From NCBI GenBank assembly GCA_020638795.1, contig JACKHW010000002.1, positions 62,001-126,000 of the forward strand: a stretch of DNA of 64,000 bases. The letters run 5' to 3'. Every line of letters starts with the position of its first letter. Position 1 is the stretch's first letter. The notes beneath the pieces were generated by a model, which searched no databases, was not told the DNA's origin, and was given only the letters and a program-made list of their open reading frames with translations. A program made the position numbers and the translations under genes. The DNA is from Planctomycetota bacterium (GTDB taxonomy: Bacteria; Planctomycetota; UBA1135; GCA-002748355). Shown piece after piece: positions 58,563-64,000 of this stretch.

Positions 58563-61103
58563 ATGACGTCCGACGAGTTCGAAAACACGCAGAACGGTCA
58601 CGAGGAAGACGATCTTCCGATCGAGGAACACGACCTCAACGAAGACGACTACTTCGTCCTCGAAGTCGAAGACGAGATGTCCGACGTCTTGGATGGAGAT
58701 GGCGAGGATGACGCTTCCTCGAACTTCCACGAAACGTCCGATGGCTTCTACGCCACGAGTTCCGAGTCTGGTGACGAGGCGCTCTTCGATGACGAGTTCG
58801 ATGGGGATGCGAACGGAGAAGACCTGTTCGCCGACATCGATGCGGCTGCAGCGGCGGAACACATCGAGGCCGCGACGGAAGATGTCGTCGATCACGAGGC
58901 GAGCTTCGAACTCGACTCGAGTGACGACGGTGAGATCTTCCCCGGACTATGCGACGAGGACGAGGATGCCGACTCGCGTTGGCAGGAGGAGCAAGAGCGC
59001 CTCGAGTCGACGCCGGAGCAAGGCGACGATGACGACTTCATCGAATCGGATCTCGAGGACGACTTCGAGAGTGCGCGCCAGAGCGCGCCAACCGCGCCGA
59101 CTCTGCCGCCGCCCGGATATCGCCCGCCGGTCGCGAATCCGATGGACTACGGGACCATCTCGAGTTCGCAACTTCGAGGCGTTCCCGAATCAGGGCAACA
59201 CTCGGCGCCCGATCACTTCCACGTGATCAACAAGCCGTCCCCCGAAGAGCAGACGGATTCCTTCGATCACGCTGCCCAGGAACGTGGTGCCGCTCCCGGC
59301 AGCTTCGAGCACGATTTGCTCCGCTCTGGGGGCGGGGATTCCTTCCAGCAGTCGAGTGGGAACTGGGCCGCAGTCGACAATGCCGAGTTCCACCTCGTCG
59401 ATCATGATGCCGATCTCGAGAGCGGGAACTTCTCCGCTGTTCCGCCGGAAGACTACGAGCAACCTCACGTGGAGCCGACGAGGCAGGCGTGGGCAGCGTC
59501 GCCCCAGAACGAGACGCAGTACGGCACGGAATACGCGCCTGAAGGCCAGAACTACGACAGCGAGCACTACGCCGAGCAGGATTACGCTCAGCACGGCTAC
59601 GACGCGCAATACGACGCAACGAACGAAGGCGCCGAGGAGTACGATCCGATCTACGGCGCTCCACGCGAGTCCGAGCCGGTCATGGCGGGCGGCTACCAGG
59701 GTCAGACCGGCGTGCGCTATGGGATGGCGCAGGACGGGAGCTATGACCATCTCGAGGAAATGGTCCAGGACGTCGTCGACGATCCGTCGGCCGAAGTCAT
59801 CGGCGGTGCGCCGCGACACAATCGCCTTGCGCGTAGTTTCATGACACTGACGATGGCTGCTTCCGTGCTCGTGCTCGGAACGGTCGCATTCGTCACGCTC
59901 CGGCCCGACCTTCCGCTCGCGAAGAAGATCCGTGAGACCCTCGGACTCAGTGTCGAGGATCGTCCGCCCCTCGAGGTCGCCGATGCACCGCGTCCGAAGG
60001 TCGACACGACGTTCGTCGTGCCGAGACTCGATGCCGTTGCCGGGGGCAGTCTCCCGGATGCGACGACACCGGACACCGGTTCGAATTCCGGTACCGGTAC
60101 GACGAAGGATCCGTTTGCGAACATCAGCGCGCGCAGCAAAGAGCGCTACGCCGCACTGCGTGACTTCGCTCAATGGGCCGGTCGCACGAGCGGGATGATG
60201 GCTCTGCGCTACGCGGCGTCGCGTAGCGGAACGGGAACGGACCGTCCGACGGACGGCACCCGGACGACCGATCCGATCGCAAGCGGCGATCCGAGCACGA
60301 AGGGCGACCCCGGTACGAAGACGGACCCGAATACGACGAAAACCGAGCCGAACGATCCGATTCGCGGCACGGATGACGTCGCGAAGACGCCGAAGACCGG
60401 TACCGGATCGCAGAGTCGCGACGGTACGAGCGAGACGAATCCAACGCAGCCCCAGAACGGCGCGAACGATATCGCGAAGCTCCCCGATGGTGCAGCGTCC
60501 GACGAAACGCAGCGAAAGAATCCACCCTCCATCTCGGGGGGCCCCCATGGTTGGGGTGCAGGCATCATGCGCGGCGCGCAGGCGTTCGCGCAGTTGCAGA
60601 ACGGCCACTTCTTCGTCGGTCGCGTGCAGAAGGTTCAGGAAGACGAACTCGTCATGACCTGGGACCAGGCGGAGATCACGTTCTTGCCCGGCGATCTGCA
60701 GAAGCTGATGCCGCTCGCGTCCCAAGAAGCGAACATCCTCAAGGGAGGGCCCGAGGGCTACGTCAAGCTCAAGAACCAGAACAAGATCTGGGGGCAGATT
60801 CTCGAGGACCTGCCGGATGTCGTCACGATCCAGAAGGGCGAGCATCGCATCGTGATCCCCAAGGTCGCGGTTGCGCAAGTCACGAAGGAGAAGCGAGCCG
60901 AAATCCGTCTCGGGAAGAACGATCAGGACTGGAGCGAGGATGCACTCCCGCAGGTCGAGAGCGATCTACCCGAAGTCAAGGTCGAGCCCGAGCTGCAGTC
61001 CGGCGCGATCCGCGTGCAATTGGATACGGGCACGATGAAGGAGCGCAGCGATCATCTGCGCGAGCGCATTCGGCGGGTCTTCCCGGTCAATCCGGGGCGG
61101 TAG
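58563..61103 (+). CDS. large acidic single-pass membrane protein, unknown function
   Basis: 846 residues from ATG 58563. The first 420 residues are low complexity and strongly acidic (for example EEDDLPIEEHDLNEDDYF and DDDDFIESDLEDDFES), later rich in Gln, Tyr and Glu (EYAPEGQNYDSEHYAEQDYA). One membrane helix at about 426-446 (LTMAASVLVLGTVAFVTL). After it comes a Thr/Lys/Asp/Pro linker of about 150 residues (TKTDPNTTKTEPNDPIRGTD). The folded C-terminal domain of about 150 residues holds two short beta repeats (HFFVGRVQKVQEDELVMTWD; KIWGQILEDLPDVVTIQKGE), each like a small SH3 or Sm-type strand set. Cytoplasmic acidic head and extracytoplasmic tail are inferred. I do not recognise the family. 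Confidence 0.8.
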   Translation: MTSDEFENTQNGHEEDDLPIEEHDLNEDDYFVLEVEDEMSDVLDGDGEDDASSNFHETSDGFYATSSESGDEALFDDEFDGDANGEDLFADIDAAAAAEHIEAATEDVVDHEASFELDSSDDGEIFPGLCDEDEDADSRWQEEQERLESTPEQGDDDDFIESDLEDDFESARQSAPTAPTLPPPGYRPPVANPMDYGTISSSQLRGVPESGQHSAPDHFHVINKPSPEEQTDSFDHAAQERGAAPGSFEHDLLRSGGGDSFQQSSGNWAAVDNAEFHLVDHDADLESGNFSAVPPEDYEQPHVEPTRQAWAASPQNETQYGTEYAPEGQNYDSEHYAEQDYAQHGYDAQYDATNEGAEEYDPIYGAPRESEPVMAGGYQGQTGVRYGMAQDGSYDHLEEMVQDVVDDPSAEVIGGAPRHNRLARSFMTLTMAASVLVLGTVAFVTLRPDLPLAKKIRETLGLSVEDRPPLEVADAPRPKVDTTFVVPRLDAVAGGSLPDATTPDTGSNSGTGTTKDPFANISARSKERYAALRDFAQWAGRTSGMMALRYAASRSGTGTDRPTDGTRTTDPIASGDPSTKGDPGTKTDPNTTKTEPNDPIRGTDDVAKTPKTGTGSQSRDGTSETNPTQPQNGANDIAKLPDGAASDETQRKNPPSISGGPHGWGAGIMRGAQAFAQLQNGHFFVGRVQKVQEDELVMTWDQAEITFLPGDLQKLMPLASQEANILKGGPEGYVKLKNQNKIWGQILEDLPDVVTIQKGEHRIVIPKVAVAQVTKEKRAEIRLGKNDQDWSEDALPQVESDLPEVKVEPELQSGAIRVQLDTGTMKERSDHLRERIRRVFPVNPGR

Positions 61104-61209
61104 TCGTTCGAGCGAGGTGTCGACTCCGGCGTGAGCGTTGGAGCTTCGGCGGGTTCTGGCGTAGATTGGCAGTTCGCCCCGCCGAACACGCTTCCAGCCA
61201 CCATCGCGC

Positions 61210-62853
61210 ATGCGCTCGAAGAAACTGCCAATCTCGCCCCGTTCGTCCACGATCTGTCCGACGCATCTTGGTCGCTTCCTGCGGGCGTGCATCGCTCTGG
61301 CATGCAGTGCCGCGATCGTCTCGGTGGCGATGGCTCCGAGTGCCAACGCGATGCTGCCGCAGGGCAAGACCTACGAGCAGAAGCTCGATTCGGTGAAGGA
61401 GTTCAAGCGCTTCTTCCGCAAGTTCAAGGAAGTCGCGCAGCAGGTCGAGTCGATCCTCGCACTCGAGACGGACGATTGCCCCGAGGCCGTCGATGCGCTG
61501 ATGCCGCTCCTCAAGGCGAAGGAACCCGAGATCCGCGATGCGGCCAAGCGCGTCATCTCCGGCTATCGCGAGAAGGCGTCGTTCGAGGCCGTGCTGGCAG
61601 AACTCGTCGACATGAAGGATCGCGAGATGCGCGCCGAACTCATCGACGTGTTCTCCCGCGCGAAGCAGTCGTCACTGCTCAAGACGATCGACGAGATCTA
61701 CGAGAAGGACAAGAATCTCAACGTCCTCGAGAAGTATCACATTGCTCGTGCTCTCAGCCGGCTCGGCACAGCCGGACGCGAAGGCATTCTCGCGGAGTTC
61801 CTCGAAGATGGTGCCTACGAAGTCCGTGTCGCTTCTCTCGATGCCGTCAACGAGACCAAGCTCAAGGAACTCGGCCCCAAAATCGTCCCGATGCTCGAGG
61901 ACAAGGTTTGGCAGGTGCAAGCGGCGGCCATCAAGACACTCGGCACGCTGCGTACGCGAGAGGCCGTCGAGCCATTGATCGAGTTCCTCGATGACGAAGG
62001 CAGACTGAAGCAGGATGCGGCGAACGCGCTGTTCGAGATCACCACGCGTGACTTCGGCACGGATTACGAGCAGTGGAAGAAGCAGTGGAAGTTCCTGACG
62101 AGCATTCCCAACTTCCGGCTGCCGACCGACGCCGAACTCGAGAAGGCGCGCGCTGCCAAGGCAGAGGCAGACAAGGCCTACGTGCCGGGGCCGGCCACGA
62201 AGATCTTCGCGGGGATCCCGACCGAGTCGACGCGCGTCGTGTTCGTCATCGACTGCAGCGCGTCGATGGACGATCTCGTGACCGATCGCAAGAAGTTCAA
62301 GGACGGTGGATACCCATCGTTCAAGAAGATCGACATCGTCAAGACGGAGCTCTACAACACGGTCAACGCGCTCGACAACACGACGTGGTTCAACATCCTG
62401 TCGTTCGGCAAGAAGGTCGATCGTTGGAAGCCGTGGCTGACCCAATGCACGATCTCGAACAAGGCGTCCGCGCTGTCGTACATCAAGCGATTGAAGCCGC
62501 TGGGAGTCGCTTCTGCCGGCGGATTCGGCGGTGCGACGGGTGATGACTCGGGCAAGACCAACACGTACGAAGCGTTGATGCAGGCCTTCGATCTCGATCC
62601 CGCCAAGGGGCTCGTGATCACGGGATCTGGCGACAAGAAGCCACCGAAGCTCGACACGATCTACTTCCTCACGGACGGGCGACCATCGATCGGCAAGTAC
62701 GTCGACACCGAGGACATCCTCAAAGAGGTGACGAAGGTCAACGAGGTCCGCGGCGTGGTCATCCACGCGATCTCCATCGGCGAGTTCGAGGCGAGCTTCA
62801 TGCGCCGTCTCGCTGAGCAGAACGGTGGTGTGTTCGTCGATCTCGGCGGTTGA
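61210..62853 (+). CDS. secreted HEAT-repeat and von Willebrand A domain protein
   Basis: 547 residues from ATG 61210. Long basic signal region, then LRACIALACSAAIVSVAM and a probable cleavage after PSANA. Helical HEAT-like repeats span about 60-280 (VDALMPLLKAKEPEIRDAAK; VRVASLDAVNETKLKELGPK; VEPLIEFLDDEGRLKQDAAN). A VWA domain starts at about 340 with the metal-adhesion motif FVIDCSASMDD, later the conserved Thr region SGKTNTYEALMQAF and IYFLTDGRPSIG. Planctomycetota carry many HEAT-VWA proteins; the role is presumably protein binding outside the cytoplasm. Both domains in one polypeptide, no enzyme motif. Confidence 0.88.
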   Translation: MRSKKLPISPRSSTICPTHLGRFLRACIALACSAAIVSVAMAPSANAMLPQGKTYEQKLDSVKEFKRFFRKFKEVAQQVESILALETDDCPEAVDALMPLLKAKEPEIRDAAKRVISGYREKASFEAVLAELVDMKDREMRAELIDVFSRAKQSSLLKTIDEIYEKDKNLNVLEKYHIARALSRLGTAGREGILAEFLEDGAYEVRVASLDAVNETKLKELGPKIVPMLEDKVWQVQAAAIKTLGTLRTREAVEPLIEFLDDEGRLKQDAANALFEITTRDFGTDYEQWKKQWKFLTSIPNFRLPTDAELEKARAAKAEADKAYVPGPATKIFAGIPTESTRVVFVIDCSASMDDLVTDRKKFKDGGYPSFKKIDIVKTELYNTVNALDNTTWFNILSFGKKVDRWKPWLTQCTISNKASALSYIKRLKPLGVASAGGFGGATGDDSGKTNTYEALMQAFDLDPAKGLVITGSGDKKPPKLDTIYFLTDGRPSIGKYVDTEDILKEVTKVNEVRGVVIHAISIGEFEASFMRRLAEQNGGVFVDLGG

Positions 62854-62988
62854 GATCTCGGGCAGGTTCATTTCGTGGATCGAGAAGGCTAGATCGAGGA
62901 AAACGAAGCGAGAACTCGGCTGCGACGTTATTTCGTCCATACTCCGCCTCGCGCGTTTTCTTGGGGTAGCCTCGATTGGAGGAACCCA

Positions 62989-63492
62989 ATGCCCGCCCGC
63001 AGCCGCCGCTACATCGCTCGTTTTGCCCCCATGTCGCCAATCCTCGTTCGCACCGAGGCTTTGAGGATCGAGCGTCGGAGGTTTCCGGACCGTCGGCAGC
63101 GCGATACACGCATGGTGTCGAAGTACACCTTCATCGGGGGACGTCGTGAAGGCGGCCGACGCACCGGGGAGACGTCGAATGTCTTCGTCGATCGCTTCGG
63201 TCAGGGTGTCTTCCTGCTCGCGACCGCGATCCTCCTCCTCAACGCGCTCGATGCGTTCTTCACCCTGCTGTTTCTAGGACTCGGCGGCCAGGAGCTGAAT
63301 CCCGTCGCGCTCCAGCTGCTCGAAATGGGGCCACTCGTGTTCCTCGGCGTCAAGACGCTCGGCATCGGACTCGCGACGCTCTACCTCGTCGTCGTGTCGA
63401 AGTTCCGGGGTGTGATCTGGGGCTTTTGGTTCGTGGTCGCGATCTACTCCGCGCTGCTCGTCTGGCACTTGATGCTGTATTCACGAATCTGA
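62989..63492 (+). CDS. DUF5658 membrane protein
   Basis: 167 residues from ATG 62989, supported by GGAGGA 5-6 bases upstream. The first 70 residues are highly basic (RRYIAR, RIERRRFPDRRQR, GGRREGGRR). The C-terminal part is the DUF5658 membrane domain: FLLATAILLLNALDAFFTLL, GGQELNPVALQLLEMGPLVF, KTLGIGLATLYLVVV, and a last helix FWFVVAIYSALLVWHLMLY. The LNALDAFFTL and ELNP motifs are the family marks. Function unknown. Single gene with its own ribosome site. Confidence 0.85.
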   Translation: MPARSRRYIARFAPMSPILVRTEALRIERRRFPDRRQRDTRMVSKYTFIGGRREGGRRTGETSNVFVDRFGQGVFLLATAILLLNALDAFFTLLFLGLGGQELNPVALQLLEMGPLVFLGVKTLGIGLATLYLVVVSKFRGVIWGFWFVVAIYSALLVWHLMLYSRI

Positions 63493-63574
63493 AGAACCCT
63501 TCGGAAGCAGGCACCGATCCTCGCGGGTTGTTGCACCGGCACTTCGGTCCTCTTGGCTCCACGAAGCCGATCGG

Positions 63575-63583
63575 TGCTACACT
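63575..63583 (+). promoter_or_regulatory. candidate promoter (extended -10 TGCTACACT) for the P-type ATPase
   Basis: TGC plus TACACT ends 32 bases before the ATG at 63616. TTGGCT at 63553-63558 could be the -35, with a 19-base spacer. Among the better promoter candidates in the window. Confidence 0.5.
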
Positions 63584-63615
63584 CGATTTGCTGCTTCATC
63601 GCCTGCCCCGACAGC

Positions 63616-64000
63616 ATGGTCCTTCTGGTCGATCAATCCCGTGCACGCGAAGGAGTGCTCCTTCGCTCGGCTCCCGGTGTCCTTCCACCGGAGCGTACCC
63701 TCGCGGCTATCAAACTACGGTTCGTGGTGTGCGCACTGCTGTCGATCTCACTCGTTGCGATCGCGTGTAGTGACGTCCTCGCTCAGCTTTGGCGGCTGCG
63801 AGTCTATGCGGACAGGCCATGGGTGCAGTTCGCGCTTGCCGTACCCGTCATCGCATGGGGTGGCTCCGGGTTGTGGAAGCGCGTCGCAACGTCGCTTCCG
63901 AAACTCGAGATCGATGTGTTGACGGGCTTCGTCATCGCGTTGGCTTTCGGGACGAGTTGCGTCCTGATGATCGCGCCAGGGATCTTCCCCGACGCAATGC
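63616..64000 (+). CDS. P1B-type metal-transporting ATPase, N-terminal fragment (runs off window)
   Basis: 128 residues are visible from ATG 63616, open to the right edge. After about 33 N-terminal residues there is a membrane helix (FVVCALLSISLVAIA). Then comes the segment WVQFALAVPVIAWGG, SLPKLEIDVLTGFVIALAFG, which matches the conserved region of copper/zinc P1B ATPases (consensus QFALATPVQFWAG, then NMDVLVALG). No CxxC heavy-metal-binding domain precedes it in the window. The metal-site CPC motif and catalytic DKTG would lie beyond 64000, so the substrate is unknown and identity rests on this one region. A cation P-type ATPase is likely; other membrane proteins cannot be wholly excluded. 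Confidence 0.65.
   Translation, partial: MVLLVDQSRAREGVLLRSAPGVLPPERTLAAIKLRFVVCALLSISLVAIACSDVLAQLWRLRVYADRPWVQFALAVPVIAWGGSGLWKRVATSLPKLEIDVLTGFVIALAFGTSCVLMIAPGIFPDAM

Noticed and set aside
60075..60092. tRNA T-arm-like sequence with GGTTCGAATTCC
   Set aside because: It has a 5-base stem and a loop of 8, but no acceptor stem, anticodon arm or CCA fits around it. It lies inside the Ser/Thr/Gly linker of the large acidic protein and encodes ordinary residues there.
1..64000. CRISPR array, insertion sequence, prophage or integrative element
   Set aside because: No spaced direct repeats, transposase, integrase or phage structural gene is recognisable, and gene content is housekeeping-like throughout.

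Overview
The window is 64 kb of GC-rich, densely coded bacterial chromosome with no rRNA, tRNA, CRISPR array, transposase or prophage that I can see. The gene set fits Planctomycetota, probably a marine lineage. Pointers are a DUF1573 lipoprotein, a DUF5658 membrane protein, a secreted protein with a GLLWLDP segment, proteins built from carboxypeptidase-regulatory-like modules, and a transmembrane Ser/Thr kinase carrying a sulfatase-modifying-factor (FGE) fold. This placement is inference from gene content; no phylogenetic marker was compared.

Layout, left to right. 1-7.0 kb: a Lhr helicase cut by the window edge, a secreted protein, a small membrane protein, L-fuconate dehydratase, a winged-helix-like small protein and MscL. 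7.0-12.6 kb (minus strand): an apparent operon of a divergent FHA-GAF-AAA-Fis regulator, a cysteine desulfurase and MutS. 12.7-18.0 kb: a DUF1444 protein, a sulfotransferase, and two membrane-anchored proteins made of beta-sandwich modules. 18.1-24.9 kb (plus): a QueG-like iron-sulfur protein, a UMF1-type MFS transporter and an SbcD/SbcC (YhaO/YhaN-like) pair. 24.9-28.5 kb: pyruvate phosphate dikinase, a lipoprotein, and a divergent promoter region containing a large hairpin.

28.5-45.9 kb (all plus): the DUF1573 lipoprotein, then a type IV pilus/type II secretion motor set (PilB-like ATPase, PilT, second PilB-like ATPase, and later PilC). Inserted between the motor ATPases and PilC are a transmembrane Ser/Thr kinase, a lipoprotein and a PP2C phosphatase. 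PilC is followed by a histidine kinase and two CNNM/CorC-type membrane proteins. Overlapping stop/start codons tie most of these genes together.

45.9-47.2 kb (minus): CbpM and a CbpA-like co-chaperone. 47.4-58.4 kb (plus): small membrane proteins, an OmpA-type lipoprotein, an FGE-fold lipoprotein, RsmA/KsgA, DnaG, RpoD, a coiled-coil zinc-ribbon protein and SelB. 58.6-64 kb: a very acidic single-pass membrane protein, a HEAT-VWA secreted protein, a DUF5658 protein and the start of a P-type metal ATPase cut by the right edge.

The features I would look at again are the kinase-lipoprotein-phosphatase triad inside the pilus motor operon; the AAA regulator without the sigma-54 loop and with a broken Walker B; the SbcC-like protein with a membrane hairpin and a long C-terminal extension; the hairpin between divergent promoters near 28.4 kb; and a recurring TAnnnT box 5-12 bases before many start codons, which suggests leaderless transcripts.
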